A stretch of DNA of 64,000 nucleotides from Asterias amurensis (GCF_032118995.1 NC_092656.1:23084965-23148964); one strand, 5' to 3'; positions 11,401 through 26,400 are shown, numbered from the stretch's first letter. Notes: generated from the letters alone by a model not told the origin. Program-made: numbers and translations.

Positions 11401-14400
11401 TCAAAATTGAAGGAAACAAAATATGCAAACAGCAATATAAGCTAACATACATGTATATGTCTTTATTCTGCATTCAATCATCGTAAAACGTATGAACGTC
11501 TGTTTTGGGTAACAAGGGATTTGTGGGGAAATAATTATACATACTATTGTAGCCTTAAAACGGTTATGTGCTGTATCTTGACAGAGGTATGCACTAACAA
11601 TAGACGACCTTAAGAAATAAAGCCACATTATTAACACCCGTTTGTATCCCAACAAACAAATTCTGAAGGTGTGACAGTTACTCTTTATGCGTTCCTGCCC
11701 AATTATGGGTGGAGAAGATTACTAGAACCCAGATGAGATAGTCATTTACATGGTGTTACCGCATCCCTTTCTATATCGTATTTCCACCATGCACAATTTT
11801 AAATCCTACTTAGAACTCAGATGTTATTTGGGTGTTTTCCCCTTGCTCTATGAATTTTATCTTGTATTTTAAGCACTCTTTACTCCATACTTTCACGCGT
11901 ACTACTATTAACTGTGAAATTAAAATCAACAACATCATGGTGGATTTCGAACCCACGACCTTGCCATGCTAGATCAGATGTTATACCACTAGACTAGGAG
12001 CCAGCCCGGTAGCTAGAGGCAGTTCGAGTCCTTTGTTAGAGCAGTGGGTATCCGCGTCGATTTAAAAACACTGGACACTATTGGTAATTGTCAAACTCAA
12101 AGACCAGTATTTTCACTTGATGTATCTCAGCATATGCACAAAATAACAAACCTGTGACAATTTGAGCTCAATAATTGGTCGTCGAAGTTGTGAGATAATA
12201 ATGGAAGAAATCACACTGAAGTTGTGTGCTTTTAGATGCTTGAATTCAATACCTCAAAATCTAATTATAATGTCTCGAAATCAAATTCAAACATTTTTTA
12301 GTGGAAAATTACTTCTTTCACGAAAACTACGTTACTTCAGATGGAGCTGTTTCTCTAAATGTTTTATACTATCAACAGCTCAACTCCTTACCTTATAATT
12401 ATTTTGAGTAGTTACCAATAGTTTACAGTGTCTTTAAAGCCAAGAGCTGCTCTTTGTTTTTGTTTTTGCTTCTAAGGGGTTTCAAAAGAGTGTCAAAACA
12501 TAATATTTGGCTGCACACCCAAACGTTGCGTGCAGGAATTTTTTCTAGACCACCTGCTTTTTTATTGGCGTTTTCCCACTTTGAAAACCTTAGGTGGCAT
12601 AACAGAATTGCCTTTATGTTTGCCGACAACCTCTGTTGTTCGCTCAAGTTAACGTCATTAATCAAAATAATTACTCTAATAAAAGTCGGTGTTATGCCCA
12701 AGCGAAAACCAAAGTTTGCAACAGCTCTTTTACAACGGTGTCATTATCGGTTGTTAAATGACACTTTGGTGCGACCGAAATTGGGTCATTTTGGGTTTGT
12801 TTGTTCAATTCAATAATGGTTCAACATTTACGGTCGAAATAAATTGGATTGCTCTTGCGGGTGAAAGGTTGCGGAGGTTTTTTGAATGGGTTTTGACTAT
12901 GAGCATGAAGTCCGTGTTGAAATGAAGTCATTCTCATTTCGAGAAGTGTTAGGGAACAAAAAGGGTGAAGGCACACATGGAGTGTTATTTTGTGTGTATT
13001 ATCTTAAACGTTCGGAGAAACACTGCAACCATTGCCCTGGGAAGCCATAAATGCAAAGCGAAAAGAAATTGTAACAATGTTTCAGATAAAATGTTCAATA
13101 TTAAAGAATTTAGTAACAACGTCTGATTCGACCGTCCATCGGGGTGGTTTGTTTATCAACAATGGGAAGGGACAGGCTTTATTGGTAATTTTTAAACACT
13201 TACTTTGTAACACGCAATGGAGAGATGTTGATAGTATAAAACATTGTGAGAAACGGCTCCCTCTGAAGTAAACGTAGTTTTTTGAAAAAGAGATAACTTC
13301 TTACTCAAATAAAAGATTTCGGGCCTGAAGCCTTTTATTACCAAAACAAAATGTGCAAAAAGGGTGTCCTTTCTGTCAACTTCGGTTGCCAATTGAGCCA
13401 AAATGTTCACAAATGTGTTATGTTATGCATAAGAATACTGGTCTTTGACAGTTAGCAAAGGTGTGAAGTCCCGTTAAACTTGCAGTTTGACTTGCATAGC
13501 TGGCCAGTAGCCGCATTTGACGTCACTTCAGTGTAAGTAAAAACATTTTAGATCAGAAGTTTGCATGGCTGCCCTCATTTGAATCGGTGGTTTCAATTAC
13601 TTCTAATTGTCCGTGACAATAAAAGCTGTAGAATGGTAAAAGATATTCGATAACCTTAGCGGGATTTTGTTAATCCAATTTGTTTACAGTTGTCTCAAAT
13701 GCTTAAAGGTATAGGGTCATCGCTTGGTGTTTGTCAGTGCAATAATGATTTATAGGCAAAGTTATCAAAAATAGAATGAGTCAGTGTGACAGTTTCAGCT
13801 GAAAACGATGTCTACTTGTTGAGAAAACAACAACAAACCTGCCGTCTTATCAAGAACGTCTAATTCCTCCGCTTTTAGCAAGGTGACGTTTAAGCCTATA
13901 ATGGTGACATCGGACCAACAACATCTCTGGCTGTATTGTATTGGTGGCAGCGTTCAAAATGACAGCACAGCAACTTCGAAAAGTTGCCTGAAGATTCAAA
14001 TGTGTCGACTTTAATTGATTTCAACGGGGGCATTTTGGATGAAACAATTTCAAATACTTGCTATACCATTACCATCTTTAAAGGGAAGGTACACGTTTGG
14101 TAATTGTCAAAGACCAGTGTTCTCACTTGGTGTATCCCATCATAACCATAATAACAAGCCTGTGAAAATTTGGGCTCAATTGGTCATCGAAGTTGCGAAA
14201 AAGAATGACAGAAAAAACACCCTTGTTGGACGAATTTGTGTGCTTTCAGATAGGAATAAAAGACTTCTAGCTAAAAGTATTTTATTATTTTAGTGAGAAA
14301 TTATCTCTTTCTCAAAATCTATGCTACTTCAGAGGGAGCCGTTTCTCACAATGTTTTATACTATCAACAGCTCGCGTTTATATTACTTCAATAAGTCGGG

Positions 14401-17400
14401 TGACGTCAATAAGTCGACAAGCTTAATGTCACCCTCCGAAATCTTTTTAGTTATTTCGGAAGTTTTACAAATAAAAATTAATGTTAATTTTGTCAAAACG
14501 GGGGACGGTGTACATGCCTTCAAACGTGACTATTGTAAAGTATTTTCCCCGTTTATCATTTGATACTGAAAACGTGACGCTGAATTGCTGGGTCGAGTTA
14601 ACTTGTTATGATTAATTACTTTTTATTGACCAAACGTGATTTTATTCGGGATTTATTAAGGTTGCCCTGTCTGTCCATTTGACCTTAGGCTGAAGGCAGT
14701 CCCTATTGGGAAGGGTTCTGATAACTCGTGGTCAGATGTCCAGTTTCAAGTCACTCTTTGGCCCCAATCATCCAGTGTAATATTTTGTTTTCTTTTTTCT
14801 TTCAGCCCTGACAGTTAAATTTATAACAAGACGTTTTATCAACGAATATGACCCAACATTAGGTAAGTGTGATAAATATTGTGCTTGTTGTTTTCATATC
14901 TTTGAAATTGTACATAGTGAGATGCCCGGTGTAAGCCTCTGGAATTAATTAATATATCTATACAATGGAGGCCTTTGTGTTTTGTTATCGAAAGGGAAAA
15001 GGCACCAACGCGCACCCTATGGGGAAAAGGGTACCCTATGAGGAAATTGTAAATTTCTAATGAAGCATTTCTAGGGCACCTTCATTGCCTGCGTGAAGTA
15101 TCGGGCCTGATATTTTAGGGCTAAAACAACAGTGCGGTTCCAAAAAACCCAAATGTTTACTTTGCCTACTAGGACCACAAGTTTGTTGTTGCATGTTTTG
15201 GTTTCTGGCGTGACGGGGGATGAGCAATTCCCTCCAGTGTCTATGCAGCCACATTGCTGTCATAAATCACTAATGCACCACAGCGCGTGCCGTGTCGAGT
15301 GAACCAACAAAACAGCCGTAATAAAAAAGCTTGAGGTGAAAGCTGGAGGGAAAAACTTATAAATCTCCCGATATTACTACCATAAATAACTTCTATACCC
15401 GCATGCTGGAATGGGTAGTTGTAAATTCCATGTTGTCAGCGCGCTGTTTTGACGGGCACTGTGTATGGTAGGTTACTCCAGATTATTCACACAGCCTAAA
15501 CAGCAATTCGATGCACTGGACACTAGGACGCTTGGTGGCAGCGGACTTACTTACTAGGTAAAATCCATTGTTCTCGGTAATGTGCGCATGCTCAGAACTA
15601 CGTAAACAATGGAAATTTACCTGGTAAGTCTGCTGCCCCCTAGCGTCCCAAAGTCTAGCATAAAAACCTTACTTGGTAACGAGCAGTGAAGAGTTGTTGA
15701 TAATATAAAAACGTTGTGAGAAAGTGGTAATTTCTCCCTCTAGTTGATATAATAAAATGCTTCAAAAGCATGAAGCCCTTTTATATGCATTCAACATTCT
15801 GGCATAGTCTCCAAGACACATTAAAGTGGGTTGTAAATCACACATTATGCTCTTCAAATTTGAAAGTTGAGGTAAACAGACCAGACTCAACGGCTGCAAT
15901 TTTGATTGCTGGCCCGCGCACAGGTCTTTTCGAGAAAAAAATGTTGGCGTATCGACATAAATTTGGGAAGATTGGTTACTCACTGAAGAACGTTGGAAAG
16001 AAACAAAATGGTGGTTTCAAAACATTTAAAAGGCAGTGGACACTACTGATCTCAAAAAAATTCTTAGCATAAAACCAGTCTTGGTAACGAGTAATGGGGA
16101 GCTGTTTAACTCCAAAGGTAGGTGGCAATGTGCCCCCTAGTGACAGTTGATTTGGGTCGACAACCCAAACCAGTTTAGTGATGCCCTCACCTACTTGAAG
16201 TGGCCGTCCGTAGCCTTGTGATGTGAGACGACCTCGCTGATACAAATTCAACCAAATTATGACAATAAATTGAAAGGTTCGACAATAAACACGTCTTTAC
16301 AGGCGTCCTTCTATGAAATGTTTCATATAATATAACAGGCTAGTCTTATGTTCTATGACAGTGTTTCTTGAAAACTTACGGAGCTTTTAGTTTGAAGTAA
16401 GGAATAGTCCTCTCGCCTGTGCTCCTCATAAATGCAATGGCGACTGTGACGTCAGTAATGGTGACGTCATTGCTGAGGGAAAATCTGCCCACGGGGGATG
16501 TCAAGATCAATCGTCATCTCAATAACATGTGAAAATGTTCCAGATACTTAGCTGTCACACCGTATGTCTATTTGTACTATCATGTTGTCTCTTTGCCTTT
16601 CCTCTGATGTGAACCGATGGGGCTGACTTTTGTGATCATTGAAACATTGATTGATTGCAATAAGTTCAATTACATATACAACCTCTCCGTCAAAGGTTTG
16701 GCCTGTTTTTTGAGGAAGTGAAGAAGAAACGTGTCTCCATGCTGATCATCTTCTTTCATGAAAGCTTACTCTGGAATACCATGTATGTCATGTATGATTT
16801 GTATCGAGAAAACCTGTATGATAATAACATTTTTTATTTAAAGACACTGGACCCTATTATTGGTAACTGTCAAAGACAAGTCTTCTCACTTAGTCACTTG
16901 GTGTATGTCACTTCAGAGGGAGCCGTTTCTTACAATGTTTTATACTATCAACCCCTCCCCATTACTCGTTACCAAGTAAGGTTTTGTGATAATAATTATT
17001 TTGAGTAATTACCAATAGTGTCCACTGCCTTTAACCACTATACCAGTGTCCACTGGTTTTACTTAATTAATTTGCTTAATTTGGTTCAGGAACCGTTTGA
17101 TTGGTTCGGTCCTATATTTATATTTGCCCTAGATAATGCTATCAATAAAACTAAGATGTGAAACGTTTTTGAGATATCGCTGATTATGTCCACACATGAA
17201 GAATAATCCGTAATTGGAATACACAATATAAGATAAAATACTGTCAGTAAAAGCTTCTCAGATACAGTTTTGGGGGAAACTGATATATTCTTCCATAACC
17301 ACATTACTTCAAAGTGAAATGATTCTCAAAATACTTGCATGCAGTTAATTTTAAGAGTGGTTACAAACGTGTACATTCCCTTTACGTTACAGTTGATTTA

Positions 17401-20400
17401 AATATCAAGTGGTAAAGGAAACCAATTGGATAATATGTATTTAACAAAACATATTGTGAACAAAGATGCACGAGATCTGCGTTTAATGCGTGTAGCTTTA
17501 AAGGCAGTGGACAATATTGACAATTACTCAAAATAATTATTTGCATAAAACCTTACTTGGTAACGAGTAATGGGGAGAGGTTGATAGTATAAAACATTGT
17601 GAGAAACGGCTCCCTCTGAAGTGACGAAAGAAGTAATTTTCCACGAATTTGATTTCGAGGTCTCGAAATCAAGCATCTTACAGCACAAAACTTCGTGTGA
17701 CATGGGTGTTTTTTCATTCACTATAATCTCGCAACTTCGACGACCAATTTAGCACAAATTTTCACAGGTTTGTTATTAAATGCTTATGTTGAGATACACA
17801 AGTGGGAAGACATACCGGTGCTCTAAATGTGCATCTGATTTCTTGTGGTCCACGAAGGACCATTACTCCGACCTCTACTTGGAGTCACCCTCCTCCAGTG
17901 GCATGATACTTGTTGGGGCGCCCATAAATCAATAGCCATTTGTCATGGGAATATTCCCCTTTATGCACAAAAACAACAGAAAATCAAAATCCAGGTCCCA
18001 TGGGGGTCAGTGACCTCGGGATATTTTGTCAAGTAATTTTTATGAATTAGGAAATGGTGGACAGCTGAGTTTAAAGAATGCATTCAAACCGGCTGTATAA
18101 ACAATTCATGATCTGTGCGTGGGTTTCCCCCTATACACAAATCACTGGCGTCAGCGCCGCACTGCATACGTGTCTCCTTGCAAGTACTGTGTAATCTTCT
18201 TTTACTTTACCTTCGTATACAAGCTGCTGCGTTGTTGATATAGGCTAAAGACTGGCATTGTTTCTTACAAGTTCAAGGAAAGTGCTCATTTTTTTCTCGA
18301 AACAACGTAACTATCACCGTCACAGATCGTTTTATTTTGATATATTTCTTCAATTGCATTTTCACCATTTGCGGCGGTCGAAATGGTTCAGATTCAAATT
18401 GTCTGGGTCAGCCTGACCGGAAATGGGTCAACCTGACCGGAAATGGGTCAGCCTGACCGGAAATGGGTCAGCCTAACCGGAAATGGTCAGAGGGAACAGG
18501 AACGTCCAGGTCAATTCTGACCGGGAGATTGCAGATTGGTGCCTTTTCAAGACCCCTTTCCATGATGGCGATGTTTGGAAACCAACACCCCTGTATAGCG
18601 TGTTGTTTTTTCCTTGTAGCAGACTAATAGCTTCATTGCATGTGTTGTTGATCTTGTTGACAAGAAAAGCGAGTCTTGGCTGGCACTCCTGTCCTCCCGC
18701 GACAGGATCCGCGCCAAAACAAAACGTGTCACAAGAACATTCCCCAAAATAGAGCTGATGATGCATTGACGTCATCTCAGAAAAACTATGGCGGGAAACA
18801 CACATCACAGCTAACTCAAAAGTTCTAAAGCAACCAACTTCAACGCAAGGTTAACAATCAAAATGTTCATGTAGATCGAAAGACATTGCCTGAGAAATTT
18901 ACTCACGTGCTACCAAAGTGGTCCTCACTGCAGTTGGTTGCCTGCAGAAAGTTGCCTCCTGTACCAAGGCCCTATGGTTCAAGAAGTATTCTAAAGTTGC
19001 ATTATCACATAAGTTGACTTAGTCACCATAAGTTTTCTTGCTATACCCGTTGTGGCACCTGTGGAGCTTTTATGCGAAGATCACTTTGGGAAACCATGCG
19101 TTAAAAAGTGGAGCCGAAGTTGCAAGAAAGAAACCACTTTGGCAAATCGTAATGAAAATGGACAAATGGACCACGATCAAACCTTAATACATGCTTCGCT
19201 TGCATTGGTTAACTTATTGATTGAGAATCTCAGGGTAATCGAACGGACAATTAGTCATGAAACAGTTGCAGCTTCGATCACTTTAATTCGATCCCGGCTC
19301 GATGGTTTCAGAGTTTTGATTATATCAGTTCACAACGCGTTCAAGTGTTGAGCACCACCACAGCAATTAGCCGTCGGTTTGTTTGTTGATATCTCGTCTG
19401 CGCTGCCGGGCATGTTCCCGCCACTTTTGAATGTCACATCACTCATTAATGATCAGTGCTTCACCTCTGCTCATACTTTTGATTGACACCGTATAAGACA
19501 TTAATTATAGTACATCTCAAGGTTGTGCAAATATTCAACATTCTCTTTCTTGGAATATTGCGTTTGTCTTAATCACCTGGAGTATGTGTGAGCTATCTCC
19601 TCAATGTGCATCACCTGTTGTGTGAGAGAGACTGACAGTGAGATCCTCGATGGTTTCAACAATTGGGATTTGAAGATTCTTGAGGAGCTGTTGTGAGCGC
19701 TGCATGTTGATGAGGGCTTCCAGGTTAATTTGTCTAATATAGACTTGGTTCAAGGCGTTGTTGTTCACTGCCTGATATTTAGATTAAAGTGTTGATAAAT
19801 CGCATCTGCTGGTTACAAACATCACCATTAAGAACGTCGTGATCGATTTATTGATTGTACAGTTTGTGCAGACTTGGGAAGTGGAACTGCATGACTTGTA
19901 ATCACAAGGTTGTGGGTTCGAATCCCAAAACTAACCGTTGAGTTCACAATAACTTGAAGAAACATCTCCAACGAGATTTGTTATACTATTCATAATCAAT
20001 ATAATAATAGAGGATGATGTTTATCACGTCACGCGCCTTGCTTAAAATGATCACTGCACCGAAACTGTAAGCAGTGATACAAGAGAACAAGGAACAACAA
20101 AAGCCGTTCAGAAATATTGTTTAACATTTGGTTCGAACTGCCTCTAGCTACCGGGCAATCTCGGTGGTCTAGAATTTGCAAATGTCGTGGGTTCGAATCC
20201 CACCCGAGTAATATGCCTGTTCACATAACTCGGTAAAGTACTGAGTATACAGTGCTACATCGGTGTATATGGGTAAAAACCAAAGTGAATATTCTTCATC
20301 CCCGATGCAAATTCAACATTTTAAACATAAGGTGTGTTTTGAGAGAGTTATTTGCTGCTAAAAGTTTGAAAGGTGTGTTTTGAGAGAATTGTTTGTTGTT

Positions 20401-23400
20401 GACAGATTGAATGGTTTGTAAGATTCTGGTGTGGAAAGGTAGCTGGTTTTCCTTTAGGCGTTGTTCAGCAACAGAGAATAATTTGTCGCTCAAGTACTAT
20501 GAGATTGTCGATTATCTTCACTGTCAGATGAAAGAATGCAGGATGGTTTAAAGATGTTGATCATGTCTAAGATGTAAGTACGGGCTTTCCATCTAGAGCG
20601 TTGAAAACCATTAGCACCATATAATAAATGAATCTCAATGGTGGCAAAAGGATGCAGAACCGTAGTAACGGGTGTTATGTTTGAGTGTTTCTTCCTTCCG
20701 GATGGTTGTAACGACCACGAGAACGTTGGGGCGGGCGTGAGAGTTGAGGCTCTGAAAACATAACCTGTTACATCAAGTTTACGAAAGAGCCACAGGGCCA
20801 GGGTTGATTTCACTAAATAGTCCTAACTTATGACTAGTCCTCTTTTATACAAATATTGACTGCTTCGAGTGCTATGGTTAAAACTACGACTCCCGAGGTG
20901 ATCCCCGTTCCATACGTTGTAATACAAGAAAGAAACTTGTGTTTAAATCTCTTTTCACGAATTTATACAAAACACTCCGGTAGATGTTTCTGTGCAAGAA
21001 CAACTTTCGGAAAGGATAGAGAGCACTTCCAACCACTACAATTTTGAGAGATTTGAAGGTAAAAAAAGAAAAGGCACGTGTTTTTCAATACAGTCTTCAC
21101 AACTTCAGAACTGCAATGGGAGACTTTGGAACGCTAGGTGGCAGCAGACTTACCAGGTAAATTTCCATTGTTTACGTGGTTCTGAGCATGCGCACAGGAC
21201 CAAGAACAATGAATTTTACCTGGTAAGTCTGCTGCCACCAAGCGTCCCAAAAGTCTCCCATTGGCACGACACCTCATGGAGTACACCCCAAGGACAAAAC
21301 AACGAAATGGGAAAGGGTCTCCACTTTGAATTTGTAAAGACCTGCAGGGTGCTCAACTAGGAATTGTGTGTACAAAGGTCTAAGGGAAACTGTTAAGTGC
21401 AGGAACAAAGAAAAGAACAAAAGTCTGCTCCACAAGGACAGATTTTTGAGAATGTGTTTTTTGCGTCTCACAGCCCGCACTGTGGGTTATTGATGCGATC
21501 ATGGATGCCAAAAACACTTGATCTCAAAGATCACGTCATTCTATGTAGAAATTCCCAGGAGATTCAGTGCCCAAATACTGCTCTAGGCATATCCTTCACT
21601 ATATAAAGAGGTGTTTCTTGTTCACAGTAGGTGATTTTGTGCATGGACAGCTCTCTAAAAAGGATGTCATAGGGAGCAATTACAAGCAGTAAAGTGTTGA
21701 GAGATTTGAATGCAGAGTGTGGCACTAGTAGAACACACGTGTTTTTCTGACTTCAGAACTTTTACGTTGATGAAAGTAAATCAGCTCCGGTGATGTGACC
21801 ATCAAACGCAGTGTCACAGATCACGTTATTATATGAAGAAATTCCCACGAGATTCAGTGCACAAATATTGCTTTAGGCCTATCCTTCACTACATTATAGA
21901 GAGGTGTTTCTTGTTTACTGATTGGTGATTTCATGCCTGGACAGCTCTCTAATGGGATAGGGAGTAATTACATAGCAATACGATTTTGATAGGTTTGAAG
22001 GCAATGTGGCACTTTAAACTAGAGGAACATCATGCATGTGTTTTTCAGTGCTGTCTTCATAACTTAAGAACTACAATGCTTTTACGTTAAGGACAGTCAT
22101 CTAGTATGATGCCACACTATCCTTCTCTACATAATATAGAGGCGTTTCTTGGTCACTGGTAGGTGATTTTATGCATGAATAGCTCTCAAAAGGGAAATAA
22201 CAGGCAATACAGTAGGGCCTGGAGGCAATGTGACCCTTGAAACTAGAAAAACATAGGTGTTTTTCAATGCAGACTTCACAACTTCAGAACAGAAAAGGAA
22301 AGTCATTCACAGACTATACTCTCTGTTTATGTTTTAACCATGGATGCCAACCACATTTTGGTGTCACAGATCACGTCAGTATTGGTAAAAATTCCCACGG
22401 GATTCATTGGACAAATATTGCTTTAGCCTACCATCCCTATACAAAGACGCGGTTCTTGTTCATCCCACCACTCCCACCCCGAAAAAGGAAGATAAATGTC
22501 GAAACAAATTAACCCCAATTTCGACTATTTATTGCCAATTTCGTTTATGTACGGGTCAAGACCATAAACCAGCATGATCAGTGTTGATCCCGTCAGCATT
22601 ACACTTCAAAACTTTCAACAATATTTTCTTTTGAGAGCCTCCCAAACCCTCGACTTACTAAACAGTTTCTACGCCAACAAAATCATATTTGATTCAGCTA
22701 ATCTCCGTAAGTAATAAGTTTGAGAAACACGACCACAAGAGACTGTGCCTGGGGGTGTAAATGCGTAGGTGTAATCGGGTACATACCCCAAATCACACGG
22801 GCACATTACGGTAGAAAGTGTAAACAAGATACAACAGAGGCTAGTCACGCAATCCGAAGATCTCCTGGCAGTGTTCTGGTTAGACTTGTGGACAAGTCGT
22901 TAAATTTAAATCGCGGCGATAGCGTTCTGGTTCTCTTTAACTCTGCAATTCCCGCGAGATTGGCGATATTCTCGCGAGACTGCTAGCCCCGCGAGACTAC
23001 TGGTCACATGTATACTTTATACAGTCATGTGAGTCGGCAGCCAGCAGCTTCGTGCGAGAGCAGTGATGTCGCGAGAGCAGTATTCGATAGCGGAAACTAC
23101 GACTCGACTATCTCACCGCGACAAACCACTAACGACTCGCATGAAGTCTATGGTCCGGTTGATGTGACCATGTGACCATGTGACCATGTGACCATGACCA
23201 CACTACACTAGAGGGTAAACGGTTGTAAATGCATTCCTGTCAGCCAAGATTGATGGTGTCTGAGTCTGAGGAACGTGGAAGAAGAGGTGGGCGTGTGTGA
23301 CTGACTCTTTGGTGAAGGAGCAGGGGAGTCATTATTTTTAAGTAAGGATACATAGCTAAGGGTTTTTGCAAAGCGGTGCTGTCCAATATTTCTGCAGCCA

Positions 23401-26400
23401 ACATGCCAGAAACACCAGAGCAAACCCCTTGCCGTTACCATAGAATAGGAACCTGTAACCATAGAGCAACGATTGATAACATAACACACGGAACATACGA
23501 AGGACAAAGCTATAATGGTTCTATTCAAGTGTCTTGGTCACAATTAGTGTCAAGATGGGGACTCGAAACCCACACTCTGCTGATTAAGGCCCGATTTCAT
23601 GAGGCTTACCGTAAGCACAATAAAACTGACTATATTTGCACACAAAAAGTATTGCAGAAATAGCTTTTAACCATTCAAAATTAGTTTACATTGATACTGA
23701 TGCATGACAGATGAAGTTGTTTCTTCAGAAAGAATGAACATTATGACACGGACAATGCACGCAATTCAATAGTTTCTCTTTATCTTCAACTTTCATTGGC
23801 ACTTGGTGGATGTTTACCTTCAATTAAAGTTGATTTATACTTTCTCGAATCCATAAATAGATATTTAAAACTAAAATCTCAAGGTTCAGTTCAGGTCAAA
23901 AACAGACCTTTATCTATCAGCAGAAAATAACTTTTAAATTCGTTTGGAACAAGTAAAATGACTTTGCCAAATCACTATACGCAAGATACTTTGTGCTAAG
24001 CAAATATCGATTCCCTGCTAGGTTAAGTTCAAGAACGGGCATCTTCACTCAGTGTTCGGATTGCAGATCTCCCAATTTGTTGAAGTATTTTCCATCCCGC
24101 CATATGTTTTCGATTAGGGAGAGAGTTAAGGACGATACGACAGCTGTTGTATTGTGATGATTTATGGTATCCCAAATGACACGATATCATACGGTAGTAA
24201 AGGGTATACCATGGATAAATAAACTAGCTCCATGGGTATATATATATATTTAGAATACATTTCAATGGAGTCCAAAGGGCCAGAATCGTAAATATGAAAT
24301 TGTTTCTTAGGATCATCATTTTGCTGACAAGGATATCATAATAATACTTGAGTACACATGGAGACGCAAACCTGTAAGTTGTACTTGTAGGGTCAAATTA
24401 AGGTCAACATTTGAAGAACTGCCTGCGTGATTATTATGTTAGGGATTAGACTTGTGGACAAGTCGTTTAATGTTTGTCCAGCTGGTGATAGTGTTATTCC
24501 TACTCTCTCCGCGATTCTCGCGACACTTGCGAGGATCTCGAGAGACTGCTGATCTCGCGAGAGCAGTCTTCGATCGCGGAGAGCTGAGTGTATCACTCTT
24601 GATTACCTTGACTCCTCAAAATATCACCGCGACAAACATTGAATGACTTGTTCACAAGTCTAAAGAGGGTGTGTATTGTTTCACCACATCGGAACCAGAC
24701 TAACTCTATGCTTTTTAACGACATCAGATCATTCTTACGTTGTGAGAAACATTTGAGCAAGTACCTAAAAAGAATTGCACAACCTTATTATTGTACAACT
24801 TAGATTCAATTTGATTTGTTAAAAGATAAAGAGCAAATTAACTAATGAAAATGTCTTAATAAAAAGGGCATTCACTGACTGCTAGGGGATTTATCAGACC
24901 ACAGTGACATATACAGTCGTTTGACCAGTTCTGGATCACTTTTTGAATTCACATTGTTTTTTGTTGCAATCTCTTTGATATCTTAAACAAAAAAGTTTAT
25001 CAGTTTACCTAAACATGACATAAAACTCACCAAGTATTCACTGACAAAAAAAGGTTAGTTCTTTTGAAGAGGCTTTAAGAAAAGTATTGTCACCTGTTTG
25101 ACCAGTTCAGGATCAGTTGAATCTATTCTGAATCAGTAGAGTGCCCTTTATTGCAAACCCATACTCCCATTCATAAAACTGTCTCTCAAGGACACGAAAC
25201 TTCAGAGGTGTGTTGGCATGGACTTGGACTTCCTTTCTTTAGTGAATGTCATGCAAGTGACTTCAATAGCAGCGCAAAAACCCAGTGACAAAACCACAAA
25301 ACAACAGCAAAGGCAAATGAAAAAGTGAAGCGAACCTAAAAAGCATTATCAACCCCTCCAAGTTTAAATTTCTCAAAAAAAAAAAAAATCTAAAAGAATT
25401 TGTTGAAGTAATGTTTCTCAAAATCATCTGAATAAACTTTCTACTGCAGTAGTATGATTTTACCATACTTAGTAAGTTAGTGCGGCACCATTTGACGCAA
25501 TGAGATGATGAGTGATCCCGAACTGGTCAAGGGTAAGTTGCCCCCCTAAAGAAGATTTTGGCAACTTCGTCTCCTCAAAAAAACAAGGTGTCTGCACAGT
25601 ATTTACAGGAATATTTTTTTTACACATTTATCATTTTACATAAATATTTTTTGCCCCGGCACTCCAATTCTAAAGGTAAGAAGTTTTAACAGTGTTTTTC
25701 AACCAACATTTTTACACAAAAAAATGATAAATTTCGCAGACAACCTTCAGGAAAACAGCCATAATTTATTTGCTGATGATGTTTGGCACCTTATTTTGGG
25801 TTTGTTGGTTTAATGGGTGTTAATCTTCACATTTATCAACAGAAATTGGTAATAATGAGAAGTGATATAACTATTTGGTTATTGCAAAGTTGAAGTGATT
25901 CCGAACTGGTCAATGATCCCGAACTGGTCAAATGACTGTATAACACTACTATAGAGCAAACTGACATGTTGCTATGGGAAAGCAAGTCATGAAGAGACCA
26001 TGGTATACGAAAAACTGCTCGTTAAACGCATCGTAAAAAGAAGTAGAGAAAGAAGTAATTTTCCATGAATTTGATTTCGAGACCGCAGATTTAGAATTTG
26101 AGGTCTCGAAATCCAGCATCTGAAAGCACACAACTTCGTATGTCAAGGGTGTGTTTTTCCCCCGTTATTATCTCGCACCAGGAAGACTGGTCTTTGACAA
26201 TTACCAATAGTGTCCATCGCCTTTAGTAACACAACAGGAGGGACCATACTATATTTAACACTTATGGCCTCATTTCGGCATTGTGTGATGGACTCGCATG
26301 GCTTTCTTCGCCATACGGTGAAGGTACAATGTCTAGAGACTAAACATGTTAAGTGCAAGGGAACCTTGGTACTAAATTACATAAGGATTGAGTAGCACCT

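Larger units (their letters stand above)
8499..14805 (+). other. RASL12-like intron 1
   Basis: 6.3-kb intron. It contains poly-C at about 9103-9112, a 40-bp direct duplication (10802-10881), a dispersed repeat (10461-10580), a tRNA-derived SINE (11934-12030, - strand) and TTAA MITEs at 10670, 12066, 13172 and 14082. No further coding exon was recognised. Confidence 0.7.

Noticed and set aside
18473..18808. 111-codon - strand frame that includes a 20-bp tandem repeat edge
   Set aside because: Ends in the repeat array, has no recognisable domain and no continuation by splicing.
20131..20215. Possible tRNA gene (good GGTTCGAATCC B box)
   Set aside because: No acceptor or anticodon stem pairing, and the same head recurs with a SINE body at other sites; a tRNA-derived SINE is the better reading.
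20296..20813. Two consecutive - strand frames that look like a degraded retroelement protein
   Set aside because: No catalytic motif (reverse transcriptase YxDD, nuclease) could be found, and part overlaps the SINE body.
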